Counted from the first letter of the stretch, positions 8,815 to 17,712 are shown. The stretch: DNA of 64,000 bases from Clostridium folliculivorans (GCF_024341905.1 NZ_BQXY01000009.1:1-64000), one strand, 5' to 3'. The notes: generated by a model from the letters alone, not told the origin. A program made the numbers and translations.

Positions 8815-9204
8815 ATGAAGGAATTATTAAGATTCATAAGATTTGGAATAGTAGGAGTTATGAACACTCTGATTACTATTATAGCATTTTGGATATTGGG
8901 TAAGTTCGGGATAAATTACATTTTGGCAAATACTCTTAGTTACCTTATAGGTGTAGTAAATAGCTATTTTTTAAATAGTAAGTGGGTATTTAAGGTGGAT
9001 GCCAAGAACAGTGAAAGAAGTGTAAAATTCATAATTATTAATCTTATTGTATTAGCTATTAATAACTGTCTACTAATATTATTTGTAAGTAAGTTCGGCA
9101 TAGATAAGCATATAGCGCAGATATTAGTTATCGGAATATGTATGATGCTAAATTACTTTTTAAATAAAAAATGGACATTTTCAGAGGAGGTAAAGAATGG
9201 ATAA
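8815..9204 (+). CDS. GtrA-like membrane protein
   Basis: A 129-residue integral membrane protein of the GtrA family (PF04138) with four predicted membrane helices: RFGIVGVMNTLITIIAFWIL, YILANTLSYLIGVVNSYFL, the helix at 72-90 and the helix at 96-115. The typical FxxNxxWVF motifs occur after helices two and four (LNSKWVFKV and LNKKWTFSE). Members are thought to help move a polyprenyl-linked sugar across the membrane. It overlaps the next gene by 8 bases and is clearly translated with it. The ATG follows a GGTGATGA ribosome site. Confidence 0.9.
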   Translation: MKELLRFIRFGIVGVMNTLITIIAFWILGKFGINYILANTLSYLIGVVNSYFLNSKWVFKVDAKNSERSVKFIIINLIVLAINNCLLILFVSKFGIDKHIAQILVIGICMMLNYFLNKKWTFSEEVKNG

Positions 9205-10138
9205 AAAACTTTCGGTTGTTATTCCTATGTATTTTGAAGAGGAAGTTGCTGGAGAATGTTATAAAAGAGTGACAGAAGTTATGAAAAACAATAATTATAA
9301 CTATGAGCTTGTATTTGTTAATGATGGTTCTACAGATAGAACAATGCCAATACTTAAAGACATTGCAGACAATGACAAAAACGTAAAAATTATAAATTTT
9401 TCAAGAAACTTTGGACATCAAACTGCAGTAACCGCTGGTATGTTTTATGCCACAGGTGATGCAGTTGTAATAATAGATGCTGACCTTCAAGATCCCCCTG
9501 AATTAATAGTTGATATGGTTAATAAATGGAATGAGGGTTACGAAGTCGTATATGCAAAAAGAAGAAAAAGAGATGGGGAAACTTGGTTTAAGCTAATAAC
9601 TGCAAAATACTTTTATAAGTTTTTAGCAAGCATGTCAGATATAGAAATCCCCAAAGATACTGGTGATTTTAGACTTATAGACAGAACTGTAGTAGAAGCT
9701 CTAAGAGAAATGCCAGAAAGAAATAGATTTGTAAGAGGTATGGTAAGTTGGGTTGGCTTCAATCAAACTTACATAGAATACAATAGGAACGAAAGATTTG
9801 CAGGAACTACAAAATATCCTTTAAAGAAAATGCTTAAGTTTGCATCAGATGGAATCGTTGCTTTTTCTTCAAGGCCACTAAGAGTTGTATCCTTAATTGG
9901 AGCTGCAACTATCTTCATATCTTTTATAATGCTTATATATTCAGTTATAGTTAAAATATTCGGATACAGAACACAACCAGGCTGGACATCTCTCATGGTG
10001 GTTATAACACTATTCAGTGGAGTACAATTACTATCCCTTGGAATTATAGGAGAATATATAGCTAGAATTTACGATGAAAGCAAGAATAGACCACTATATA
10101 TAATTAAAGAAAAGATTAATTTTGAAGAAGAGAAATAG
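9197..10138 (+). CDS. GtrB-like polyprenyl-phosphate glycosyltransferase
   Basis: A family 2 membrane-anchored transferase of 313 residues that loads a sugar onto undecaprenyl phosphate on the cytoplasmic side. Motifs: SVVIPMYFEEEVAGE, VNDGSTDRT, the DxD-type IDADLQDPPE near residue 100, DTGDFRLIDR, and RFVRGMVSWVGF. Two membrane helices follow at about 225-245 and 260-285 and a basic tail ends the protein, the DPMS/GtrB layout. Partnership with the overlapping GtrA-like gene suggests that the pair supplies a lipid-linked sugar for wall teichoic or other glycan decoration. The sugar could be glucose (galU is upstream) but this is inference. Confidence 0.9.
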   Translation: MDKKLSVVIPMYFEEEVAGECYKRVTEVMKNNNYNYELVFVNDGSTDRTMPILKDIADNDKNVKIINFSRNFGHQTAVTAGMFYATGDAVVIIDADLQDPPELIVDMVNKWNEGYEVVYAKRRKRDGETWFKLITAKYFYKFLASMSDIEIPKDTGDFRLIDRTVVEALREMPERNRFVRGMVSWVGFNQTYIEYNRNERFAGTTKYPLKKMLKFASDGIVAFSSRPLRVVSLIGAATIFISFIMLIYSVIVKIFGYRTQPGWTSLMVVITLFSGVQLLSLGIIGEYIARIYDESKNRPLYIIKEKINFEEEK

Positions 10139-10147
10139 GCTTTTCTC

Positions 10148-10192
10148 AAAATAAAAAGTTCATGATTTTGTTGTGAGCTTTTTATTTTTTTA
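10148..10192 (+). terminator. Terminator of the gtr-like operon
   Basis: AAAAAGTTCA pairs imperfectly with TGAGCTTTTT and is followed by ATTTTTTT. Confidence 0.75.
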
Positions 10193-10199
10193 TATATGA

Positions 10200-10258
10200 A
10201 AATAAAGTGCTTCTACAGGAAACTCATCAAAGCATCGGCTGTAGGAGCACTTTAATTT
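10200..10258. repeat. Module A palindrome, shortest form, between convergent genes
   Basis: The arms AAATAAAGTGCTTCTACAG and CTGTAGGAGCACTTTAATTT match over nearly 20 bases and flank only about 20 bases, which carry the module A core remnant (minus-strand sense: CCGATGCTTTGATGAG). It ends 12 bases from the trpS stop codon and has T/A tracts, so it may serve as the trpS terminator. Confidence 0.75.
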
Positions 10259-10269
10259 TAGTAATAGTA

Positions 10270-11268
10270 TTATCTAGGGATGAATCCAATCTTCTTTTGC
10301 ATTTTTCTTAGGTTCTTAGTAGCTAAATAATTAGCCTTTTCTGCACCCTTTTTATAGACTTCCTCAAGATAAGACTTATCAGCTAAAAGCTTCTTTACCT
10401 TTTCCTGAAGTGGGGAAAGTTCAGCAACTATTGTATCGGCAACATCGCTTTTAAGCTCTGCATAGCCTTTTCCTACATAGTCTGCAACAACTTCTTCAGG
10501 TTTCACGCCTTTTATGGCACATAATATATCAATAAGATTTTTTACTCCAGGTTGTTCGTCAGTATAGTTTACGACTCCGATGCCATCAGTAACAGCTCTG
10601 CTTACTTTCTTTCTTATAACTTCTGGTGGGTCTAGAAGTAAGATAAAGCTATTTTGATTTTCATCTGATTTAGACATCTTCTTTGTTGGCTCTTGAAGGC
10701 TCATTATTTTTGCACCTTCTTTAGCTATATAGCCTTCAGGTACAACAAAGGTTGGGCTGTAGGCATTATTGAATCTTTGAGCTAGATCTCTAGCTAATTC
10801 TAAATGCTGAGTTTGGTCCTTTCCAACAGGAACTAGATCTGTATTATATAAAAGTATGTCGGCAGCCATAAGAACTGGATAATTGAAAAGTCCAGCTACT
10901 ATAGAGTCGCCCATTTTTTGCGATTTATCTTTATATTGAGTCATTCTTCCTAGTTCACCCATATATGAATTGCAATTTAAAAGCCATGCTGCTTCGCTGT
11001 GGGCTGGTACATGTGATTGTATGAAAAGAGTGTTTTTTTCAGGATCTATACCAGCAGCTATATATATTGCTAAAACTTCTAGGGTTCTTCTTCTAAGGTC
11101 TGCAGGTACTTGCTTAACAGTAATTGCATGCAAATCTACTACACAGAATAGACAGTCATATTGATCTTGAAGTTTAACCCAGTTTTTTATAGCTCCTAAA
11201 TAATTCCCTATGGTCAATTCACCAGAAGGTTGAATACCACTAAATATTATTTTCTTTTTGTCTTCCAT
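10270..11268 (-). CDS. trpS: Tryptophanyl-tRNA synthetase
   Basis: A class I synthetase of 332 residues, the bacterial norm, that charges tRNA-Trp. The HIGH-equivalent is in PSGELTIGNYLGA, the KMSKS loop is KKMSKSDENQNS, and GDLHAIT-type and DILLYNTDLVPVGKDQTQH segments form the tryptophan and ATP pocket. It sits behind a tryptophan-specific T-box leader about 200 bases upstream and is the only gene of the unit. AGGAGGAAC precedes the ATG. Expression should rise when uncharged tRNA-Trp accumulates. Confidence 0.96.
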   Translation of the reverse strand: MEDKKKIIFSGIQPSGELTIGNYLGAIKNWVKLQDQYDCLFCVVDLHAITVKQVPADLRRRTLEVLAIYIAAGIDPEKNTLFIQSHVPAHSEAAWLLNCNSYMGELGRMTQYKDKSQKMGDSIVAGLFNYPVLMAADILLYNTDLVPVGKDQTQHLELARDLAQRFNNAYSPTFVVPEGYIAKEGAKIMSLQEPTKKMSKSDENQNSFILLLDPPEVIRKKVSRAVTDGIGVVNYTDEQPGVKNLIDILCAIKGVKPEEVVADYVGKGYAELKSDVADTIVAELSPLQEKVKKLLADKSYLEEVYKKGAEKANYLATKNLRKMQKKIGFIPR

Positions 11269-11290
11269 TCTTTGTTCCTCCTACTCGGTC

Positions 11291-11396
11291 ATAAAGATGC
11301 ATTACTTCAATCAGAAAACTATTTTTAAGTATTCTCATGGATTATGATGAGAATATTTAAAAATATAAGTCTTATTACGAAGTATTACATCCATAG
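11291..11396. repeat. Module B palindrome inside the trpS leader
   Basis: Outer arms GATGCATTACTTC and GAAGTATTACATC enclose an inner hairpin (TTTTTAAGTATTCTCAT paired with ATGAGAATATTTAAAAA). It lies between the T-box terminator and the trpS start codon, so it is transcribed on every full-length trpS mRNA. Confidence 0.85.
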
Positions 11397-11465
11397 ACAA
11401 CTTTTTTATAATGAAATGTAATTAACTACAGATTTTGATATAGTATAAATTATTAGTAATTAAAA

Positions 11466-11755
11466 AAGCCCTATGGATAAAAATCCATAGGGCGTATAAA
11501 ACGCGGTGCCACCTATATTCAAGAGAAGTTTATTCTCTTCTTTAATTAAGATACAATAATATCCTATCTCTATAACGTGAGAACACGACTGAAACTACTT
11601 AATTATTTGTAATAATTTTTCGTCTAAGTATCTCGGAGATCCATTCAACTTAAACAACATTACTGTAATTTCACCATCTACAGCTCTCTGGCAATGTGAA
11701 TTTAAGTTTACTATTTCTCTTCTTTGATTTTAGAATATAGAAGTAATAATTTATT
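11466..11755 (-). promoter_or_regulatory. T-box leader, tryptophan specifier
   Basis: On the minus strand the leader contains the stem I landmarks AGAGAG and GATGGTGAAA, a GAA-TGG-ATC specifier segment (the UGG codon is complementary to 11641-11643), the conserved antiterminator element AGGTGGCACCGCG (11503-11516), and then a strong terminator with stem CGCCCTATGGAT/ATCCATAGGGC and a T run ending at 11466. The order and spacing are those of a classical T-box. The UGG specifier agrees with trpS as the regulated gene. Confidence 0.95.
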
Positions 11756-11761
11756 ACTTCT

Positions 11762-11790
11762 ATAATATGACATATAAAACAAAGTGTCAA
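11762..11790 (-). promoter_or_regulatory. Sigma-A type promoter of the trpS T-box unit
   Basis: Minus strand: TTGACA (11785-11790), a 17-base spacer, and TATTAT (11762-11767), placed just upstream of the 5' end of the T-box. The -35 box nearly touches the stop codon of the upstream small gene. Confidence 0.75.
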
Positions 11791-11791
11791 C

Positions 11792-11947
11792 TCAGACTTT
11801 ATTTTTTCTTCCAAAGATTAAGTTAACTATAAAGATTATTGCTGCAACTACAAGAAGAATGTTGATAAAGTAACCTCCTATTCGGAAGATTATTCCAAGT
11901 AACCAAAAGAATATTACTATACCACCAAGCCATCTTAGGAAAGCCAT
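11792..11947 (-). CDS. Small Lmo0937-type membrane protein, 51 aa
   Basis: Minus strand frame of 51 codons: MAFLRWLGGIVIFFWLLGI, a Gly-rich turn (RIGGYFIN), a second membrane helix (ILLVVAAIIFIVNLIFG) and a basic tail. This matches the small Lmo0937/DUF5670 membrane proteins of Firmicutes, whose function is unknown. An ideal AAGGAGGTGAT ribosome site stands 4-5 bases before the ATG, which supports the gene strongly. The 200 bases upstream (11948-12152) are AT-rich and contain a perfect 12-base palindrome TGTACCGGTACA at 12074-12085 that I cannot assign. Confidence 0.85.
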   Translation of the reverse strand: MAFLRWLGGIVIFFWLLGIIFRIGGYFINILLVVAAIIFIVNLIFGRKNKV

Positions 11948-12152
11948 ATAATCACCTCCTTTTTAGTACAGATGATTTTAAGAAATATTAAAATTCAAAT
12001 TTGCTTATGAAATAATGTATCTTTATATCTTGATAGTAGTATTAGTAAAAATAAAATAATAATACATAAACTTTGTACCGGTACATTTGCAATAAGTTTA
12101 ATTGTATTATATCATCCATTTATGGATTAATTATCATGTCATGTAAATACTG

Positions 12153-12235
12153 AAATTAAGTGATTATTCATCCAATGCTTTAATGAGCATACGCAAAGAA
12201 TTAATGTGATTTTTTCGTATATAATCACTTAATTT
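12153..12235 (+). repeat. Module A palindrome, short form
   Basis: Perfect 15-base arms AAATTAAGTGATTAT and ATAATCACTTAATTT flank the module A core (CATCCAATGCTTTAATGAG, then GCAAAGAATTAATGTGA). It ends about 85 bases before the ECF transporter start codon. Confidence 0.85.
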
Positions 12236-12319
12236 TAAAAGTATTCTTAAACACAATCTAATTCTAATTACGCGTTTATATAATTTTTTATTAAAAAATA
12301 AAAAAAGGGGCTGGATATT

Positions 12320-12868
12320 ATGGAAAATTTAAAAAACTTAAAGATTGTAGACTTAGTTCTAACTGGATTAATGATTGCACTAGTTTTTATAGCTGGGAAT
12401 ATAATTAAGATTCCTACTGCTGGTGGTTTTGTGCATCTAGGGGACTGTATGGTTTTTCTTTCAGCAGTTGTATTAGGTAAAAAGAGGGGAGCATTAGCTG
12501 CTGCTATAGGGATGGCTATGGTAGATATAAGTGGAGGATGGCTTATATGGGCACCATTTACTTTTATAATAAAGGCGGGCATGGCTTATATAGCTGGTTT
12601 TGTAATTGAAAAATTCAAGGGGACTTATACATCATATGTAGTAGGTTTTATTTTAGGTGGAATATTTATGATTTTTGGATACTTTTTAGCTGGTACAGTT
12701 ATTGCAGCAGTTACATCAGGAAATGGATTTTCAACTGCTATAGTGGGAGGACTTGTATTTGCTGCTAAAGATATTGTGGGCAATGTACTTCAAGCGACCT
12801 CTGGGGTTGTCATAGCATTACCTTTGTCGGTGGCACTTGTGAAGAAAAGGAAAAGTGCTAGTATCTAA
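12320..12868 (+). CDS. ECF transporter S component
   Basis: A 182-residue membrane protein with about six helices and the features of the energy-coupling factor substrate-binding subunits (PF07155 type): an N-terminal ALVFIAGNIIKIPTAGGFVHLGD segment, GKKRGALAAAIGMAMVDISGG, and a basic C-terminus. S components bind one vitamin or small substrate and dock on a shared EcfAAT module, which is not in the window. The FVHLGD motif resembles pantothenate/hydroxymethylpyrimidine-type members, but I cannot assign the substrate. No riboswitch was recognised upstream. The ATG has an AAGGGGC ribosome site. Monocistronic. Confidence 0.85.
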   Translation: MENLKNLKIVDLVLTGLMIALVFIAGNIIKIPTAGGFVHLGDCMVFLSAVVLGKKRGALAAAIGMAMVDISGGWLIWAPFTFIIKAGMAYIAGFVIEKFKGTYTSYVVGFILGGIFMIFGYFLAGTVIAAVTSGNGFSTAIVGGLVFAAKDIVGNVLQATSGVVIALPLSVALVKKRKSASI

Positions 12869-12877
12869 TTGAAATCA

Positions 12878-13055
12878 TATAGATAAACTACTTCATATTA
12901 GAATTTATCCTAGGAGTCTAATGATCGAAGGAGTTTATCAGTTCAGCGAAATAGATAATCTAGTGCTATCTAATAAAACTAAGCGATACTTCTGTTAACT
13001 ATTAATGGTAATAGAATTATCAAATATATATTTTATTTGAAACTGGTACATCTAT
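12878..13055. repeat. Composite module B-like repeat
   Basis: Outer ends ATATAGATaaACtaCTTCA and TGAAACtgGTacATCTATAT are inverted repeats of the module B type (related to GATGTACCACTTC). The 180-base interior holds further short dyads and looks like two degraded modules. It directly follows the ECF gene stop codon. Confidence 0.55.
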
Positions 13056-13111
13056 ATAAATCAAGTAAAATGCCATTAATAGTTGAGCTAGGAACTCTAT
13101 AAAACCATAAT

Positions 13112-13144
13112 AAAGCCCAGTAATCCGAATAGGACTACTGGGCT
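13112..13144 (-). terminator. Terminator of the zinc-ribbon gene
   Basis: A 14-base stem (AAGCCCAGTAATCC with GGACTACTGGGCTT, one mismatch). Read on the minus strand it lies 24 bases beyond the stop codon and is followed by a short T/A stretch. Confidence 0.75.
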
Positions 13145-13167
13145 TACTCAAAATCTCGAAAGATTAA

Positions 13168-13329
13168 TTAGAATCTATCTCTTTGTTTTTGAGCTTTTCT
13201 TGCTTTTCTGCATTCTGGACATCTTACAGGATCATTTTCAAATCCCTTTTCTTTGTAGAATTCTTGTTCTCCAACTGTGAAAACAAATTCCTTTCCACAA
13301 TCTCTACATAATATTTTCTTATCTTCCAT
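13168..13329 (-). CDS. Small zinc-ribbon protein, 53 aa
   Basis: Minus strand frame of 53 codons: MEDKKILCRDCGKEF, an acidic middle, then VRCPECRKARKAQKQ. Two CxxC pairs (CRDC and CPEC) form a zinc ribbon of the kind found in small clostridial proteins (PF13451-like, probable zinc-ribbon domain). The role is unknown; nucleic acid or ribosome contact is possible because of the basic tail. A GGAGG ribosome site precedes the ATG by 9 bases and a terminator follows. Confidence 0.85.
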   Translation of the reverse strand: MEDKKILCRDCGKEFVFTVGEQEFYKEKGFENDPVRCPECRKARKAQKQRDRF

Positions 13330-13490
13330 TAAAAAAACCTCCTTTAAAACTCATAGGCTATTTTGGATATTTACTGCCATACCAGTCTTTAAAGGGTAGG
13401 TTAGTAAACAGAAAATTTCCTATAAAATTTTAATAATATTCACACCTATATTATAGCATATTTTAGGAGATTTTCAACTGGATTTTTTAT

Positions 13491-14594
13491 TTAACTATTC
13501 TTCTTAAGCTTTAGTTTTCTTCTGTTTCCGTGAAAATGCTTAGCTCTATAAATACTAAAAAGTATCAACGGAAAAATCAAAAATATCACTAAATAAATGT
13601 ATTGATCCATTTCTAAAATATCCATAAGTTTGAAAGCATTATTACCAATTAATAGTGAATAAATGTAAAGCAATATTGAAAGTATTGTTACAAAAAGTAA
13701 TTTATTTTTTATATTGTTTCTAAATAACATTACAATGCCATTTATGGCCAAAATATATTTTACCATCAGTCCTATTACACACAAAATCAGAACTAATATT
13801 TGGCCATTTTCAATAAAGTTTCCGTATGATATTCTTTGCACTTGCCTAAAGGCAGGAAATAATATGTTTTTAGCTCTCATAGATCCCATACTTGCAATAT
13901 GCCCAGTTATTGCAAAACACACCAAATCCACGGATAATAATACTCCTATAAAAAAGTGAAAAGTAAAACTTTTAGTTTTCTGTACATTTTTCAGTAAAGG
14001 GAATATTATTGCAACACAGCTAAAACCTCCTAAGAACTCTAATCCGCAGCGTATTTGGTCATAAAGTGAATTGTATTTAAACAAGGGGAATAAGTAGTCA
14101 AAGTGTTTATATCTATGTACTAAAACCTCTATTAAAACTACTGTTATTAGCACTATAGATGTTGCAATAAGTACTATGTTTAGTATACTGTTGAAATTCC
14201 TAGATGCAATATACACTGCTGGAACAATAAAAAACAACATTATATACCAAATGGGGCTTTCTATAAATAGATTTACATGTATGGAGCTAGCTTCTACTGC
14301 GGCACTTTCACCAGCGGATATGAATAAACCTACAGCAAACAGCCATATATAAACCTCACCAAATCTATCACCAATGGCCCCGTGGATGATCTCTCTAAAA
14401 TTGAAAGTCTTTGCTTTAGTAAATGTATTTACAATGTATAGAATTAGAATTATAAATACAATTGATGAAATTATACCAATGAGCCAGGTATCTCTTCCCC
14501 CCACAGATATGAATATCGATGAAAAAATCTTCATGGACACTATCATAGAGCCGGCTATAAAAAGTATTAAATGTTTTGATGACAATCCTTCCAA
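13491..14594 (-). CDS. gerKB: Germinant receptor B subunit (GerKB-like)
   Basis: A ten-helix transporter-like protein of about 367 residues of the spore germination permease family (PF03845, GerAB/ArcD). It sits in the spore inner membrane and in B. subtilis homologues binds the small-molecule germinant. Seen here are SGESAAVEASSIHVN, the conserved EFLGGFSCVAIIFPLL and regularly spaced hydrophobic segments. A TTG at 14594 is preceded by GAGGTG at good spacing; an in-frame GTG at 14603 overlaps that site and is less likely. The gene is divergent from the A and C subunit genes, the layout described for gerK in C. perfringens, where the B gene is monocistronic. Orthology to gerK itself is inferred from layout only. 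Confidence 0.87.
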   Translation of the reverse strand: MEGLSSKHLILFIAGSMIVSMKIFSSIFISVGGRDTWLIGIISSIVFIILILYIVNTFTKAKTFNFREIIHGAIGDRFGEVYIWLFAVGLFISAGESAAVEASSIHVNLFIESPIWYIMLFFIVPAVYIASRNFNSILNIVLIATSIVLITVVLIEVLVHRYKHFDYLFPLFKYNSLYDQIRCGLEFLGGFSCVAIIFPLLKNVQKTKSFTFHFFIGVLLSVDLVCFAITGHIASMGSMRAKNILFPAFRQVQRISYGNFIENGQILVLILCVIGLMVKYILAINGIVMLFRNNIKNKLLFVTILSILLYIYSLLIGNNAFKLMDILEMDQYIYLVIFLIFPLILFSIYRAKHFHGNRRKLKLKKNS

Positions 14595-14698
14595 AAAATT
14601 CACCTCTTTTAAAAATCCTATAATTACCTTAATTTATTATTCTCCAAAAAGTGAATATTAAACATTTTTAGTGAAGATAATATTTTTAGGTGATGATT

Positions 14699-16114
14699 AT
14701 GAAAAATACAAAAGATTATGTTTCAGAAAAACTAAAGGATTCTTTTGACTTAAAGATTAGGGAGGTGGATACAGCACTCGGGAAAGCTACTGTAATATTT
14801 ATAGATGATATGTGCTCTACAGTATTTGTGAGTCAATATATTGTTGCTCCTTTAATAAATGTTAAAGCAGGTATAAATTCTATAGATGATATGGCAAGTA
14901 AAGCCTTGGATATAAATATAGTAGGCTATGCCAAAAATGATGATGATGCTATACTTCACGTACTATCAGGTGATGTTATAGTATTGTTTGATAATTATGA
15001 TGGAAAGATACTCTACTGTGAGGCTAAGGGTTTTATAAGAAGAGGTGTAAGTATACCGGTTGCGGAAGCGGTTCTAAAAGGACCTAGAGAAGGTTTTACA
15101 GAAGCTTTTGTGGATAATGTTGCACTGATAAGAAGAAGAATAAAAGATCCAGATTTGAAGTTTGAGCCTATATATGTTGGTAGTAAATCAAATACTGTAG
15201 TATGTCTTACATATTTGAAAGGTACAGCGCCTAAAAGTTTAGTTGATTATATAAGAAATCAGATAAATGAACTGGATTATGAGTTTATCTTAGATACAAA
15301 CTACATAGAGAATAAGCTTAGAGAAAAAAATACTATTTTTGATACTGTAGGATACACTGAAAAGCCTGATACTGTAGTGGCAAAATTAATGGAGGGAAGA
15401 GTTGCAGTGTTAGTAGATGGAACTCCCTTTGTAATGACTGCACCATGCTTCTTTGTGGAAAACTTTCAAGCTCAAGATGATTATTATATAAATAGGTATT
15501 ATGCTAATTTTACAAGATTCATGAGATGGCTTGCGTTTTTCTTTGCAGCATTTTTACCAGGGTTGTATTTAGCTATAGTAACTTATCATTTTGATGTGAT
15601 ACCTCCATCATTTGTCTTTAGACTAGCAGTATCTAGAGCAGGGGTGCCAATACCTACTGTGGTGGAAGTTGTGCTCATGATGATATTCTTTCAACTTATA
15701 AAAGAGGCAGGACTTAGGCTTCCTCAGCCTATAGGCACTGCAATGAGCATAGTAGCAGCACTTATATTAGGTGATGCTGCCGTTGGAGCAGGTATCGCTT
15801 CGAGAATAACAATACTAGTTGTAGCAATAAGTTCTTTGTCATATTTTCTTATTCCTAGAATATATGGAGCCATTACAGTGTGGTCGATGCTTTTGGTAAT
15901 TATGGCTGCACTTTTGGGATTACCTGGTTTCTTTGTTGGTGTAATGTTGCTATTTGCTCATATATGCAATCTTAAGTCTTGTGGATATTATTATATGTTT
16001 CCTATAGGAACTTTAAAAAAATTAAAGCTAAAAGATATAGTATTTAGAGGACCTTTAGAAGATATTTCAAATGATTTTTTAGGTGAGGATGATACTAATG
16101 AAAAGATTAAATAA
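14699..16114 (+). CDS. gerKA: Germinant receptor A subunit (GerKA-like)
   Basis: About 471 residues. The N-terminal 250 residues are the soluble GerA domain (PF03323), including GDVIVLFDNYDGKILYCEAKGF, the highly conserved RRGVSIPVAEAVLKGPREGF, and VAVLVDGTPFVMTAPCFFVENFQ. The C-terminal half has four to five membrane helices with PPSFVFRLAVSRAGVPIPTVVEV. It forms the receptor complex with the B and C subunits in the spore inner membrane. The ATG at 14699 is chosen because AGGTGA lies 5 bases upstream; earlier GTG and ATG codons at 14690 and 14693 fall inside that site. It overlaps the next gene by 17 bases. Confidence 0.92.
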   Translation: MKNTKDYVSEKLKDSFDLKIREVDTALGKATVIFIDDMCSTVFVSQYIVAPLINVKAGINSIDDMASKALDINIVGYAKNDDDAILHVLSGDVIVLFDNYDGKILYCEAKGFIRRGVSIPVAEAVLKGPREGFTEAFVDNVALIRRRIKDPDLKFEPIYVGSKSNTVVCLTYLKGTAPKSLVDYIRNQINELDYEFILDTNYIENKLREKNTIFDTVGYTEKPDTVVAKLMEGRVAVLVDGTPFVMTAPCFFVENFQAQDDYYINRYYANFTRFMRWLAFFFAAFLPGLYLAIVTYHFDVIPPSFVFRLAVSRAGVPIPTVVEVVLMMIFFQLIKEAGLRLPQPIGTAMSIVAALILGDAAVGAGIASRITILVVAISSLSYFLIPRIYGAITVWSMLLVIMAALLGLPGFFVGVMLLFAHICNLKSCGYYYMFPIGTLKKLKLKDIVFRGPLEDISNDFLGEDDTNEKIK

Positions 16115-17222
16115 GATAGTTTCAGTTCTGTTGATTATATGTGTTTCAGCAGGGCTAACGGGTTGCTATAACTATAGGGATATTAATAGAGCTACATTTG
16201 TAACCAGTATAATTTATGATATCGATGAAAGTAAAAACACAATTTTGTATTTGGACTGTGTTATGCCTTACAGAAGTGCAAATGAAAGTTCTGAAAAAGG
16301 AAAAAGAATGGTCTTTAAGGGACAAGGAAAGACTGTTTTAGAAGCAATTAGAAACGCAAGTAATTTTTCGAGTTTTAAGCTCAATATGACCCAATGTAGA
16401 GCCTATATTTTCTCTGAAAGGGCAGCAAAAGAAGGTGTGGGACAATTTGTTGATATAATGGCGAGAGATCAAGAATTTCTTATAAGACCTTACGTTTTTG
16501 TTTTTTTTGGTCAGATTGAAGATCTTTATACTAAGGTAAAATCAGACGAAGAATATTTAGGGATTTTTCTAGATGAGCTAGTGTATAAAATGAAATCAAG
16601 TCCTAGAACCATTGCTACTAACCTAAACGATTATCTTACCAATAGAATTAATGGAGGAAATGTTGCAGTTTTAGGTGGAATAGAAATTGTTAAGGACATT
16701 ATGGAAAACAGGGTTCAAATAAAAGGTGGAGCTATTCTTAAAAATGATAAGCTTGCTGCAAAGTTAAGTCTAGAAGAAGCACTTAGCTATAGTTTTTTAA
16801 GTAATAATGTTAAGAGTGGAACTCTTGAAATAAATAATCCCCAGAATCCTGATCAATTTATAACTCTTGAAATACTGAACTCAAAGACTAAAACGGATTT
16901 AAAATATGATGGTGAAAGAGTAAAATTATATAAAACTATAAATATAAGATGTGATTTAGCTGAATCTCAAGGAAGGCTAATAGTAGATAAGACTGTACGA
17001 GATTATATAAAAAGTGCAGAAGAGCAGAATGTGAAGAAGTATCTTAACATGGTATTTGATACTTATAAAGTACAAGATTTAGATGTATTTAAGGTTGGAA
17101 GATTACTTGAAGAGAAATATCCTAATGCAGATCTAAAAGGTGAACTTATGGAAAAAACTGATTTGATATTAAATGTAAATGTAAACTTAGAAGGGCCTAG
17201 TGTAAGAGAACATACATTTTAA
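16098..17222 (+). CDS. gerKC: Germinant receptor C subunit lipoprotein (GerKC-like)
   Basis: A lipoprotein of about 374 residues of the Ger(x)C family (PF05504). The signal peptide ends in a lipobox LTGC with Cys23, followed by YNYRDINR, the usual start of mature GerAC proteins. The central part has FKGQGKTVLEAIRNAS and AYIFSERAAKEG, and the C-terminal domain ends with the family's typical alternating pattern (VQDLDVFKVGRLLEEKYP). AGGTGAGG precedes the ATG at 16098; the frame begins inside the A gene, indicating translational coupling. With A and B it makes one complete receptor. Confidence 0.92.
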   Translation: MKRLNKIVSVLLIICVSAGLTGCYNYRDINRATFVTSIIYDIDESKNTILYLDCVMPYRSANESSEKGKRMVFKGQGKTVLEAIRNASNFSSFKLNMTQCRAYIFSERAAKEGVGQFVDIMARDQEFLIRPYVFVFFGQIEDLYTKVKSDEEYLGIFLDELVYKMKSSPRTIATNLNDYLTNRINGGNVAVLGGIEIVKDIMENRVQIKGGAILKNDKLAAKLSLEEALSYSFLSNNVKSGTLEINNPQNPDQFITLEILNSKTKTDLKYDGERVKLYKTINIRCDLAESQGRLIVDKTVRDYIKSAEEQNVKKYLNMVFDTYKVQDLDVFKVGRLLEEKYPNADLKGELMEKTDLILNVNVNLEGPSVREHTF

Positions 17223-17712
17223 TGTCGCAATAAAGTAGCTATTGATTCCACAAATTTAGATGAATTAAAGAATTTACTTAACATGTAATAATTTAGGGGG
17301 CATGTGTATAAAAATGCCCCTGAAATTCTTGATGTAAGAAGGCACATAAGCTAAAATAACCATATAAAGAATAAACCCCCTAGGGGAATAATTTAATGGC
17401 AGAAGGTTATTTGATAAAATATCAAAGTTAAATAAGATTTGAAGTTAAATTAATGTACTATTTTATAAAAATGTAATAAAATGGCTATTTTTTTCGATTT
17501 ACAAATTAAACCTAATAAGATAAAATAATATTGTATGTCGTAAACTATTGAAATATCCTAAATACTCTAATAATGGCATATTAGAGCTTGTTTTTTTACC
17601 CTTTATAAAATTGAAATTTTAAGTAATATATGGATTTATAAATGATATTGTAAATTTAAATAGTAAAATATTTTATATAACATTAAAAATGTATTTAAGT
17701 ATTAAGTGGAAT
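17223..17712. other. Gene-free stretch with two short GC-rich hairpins
   Basis: No coding potential was seen. A hairpin AGGGGGCAT/ATGCCCCT at about 17293-17320 lies 70 bases beyond the gerKC stop but lacks a T run, and CCCCTAGGGG (about 17377-17386) is a small perfect palindrome. The rest is very AT-rich and probably carries the promoter of the GGDEF gene. Confidence 0.5.

Noticed and set aside
12320..12868. A vitamin riboswitch upstream of the ECF transporter S component
   Set aside because: No TPP, FMN, cobalamin or similar conserved core was recognised in 11948-12319; the structure present is a module A palindrome.
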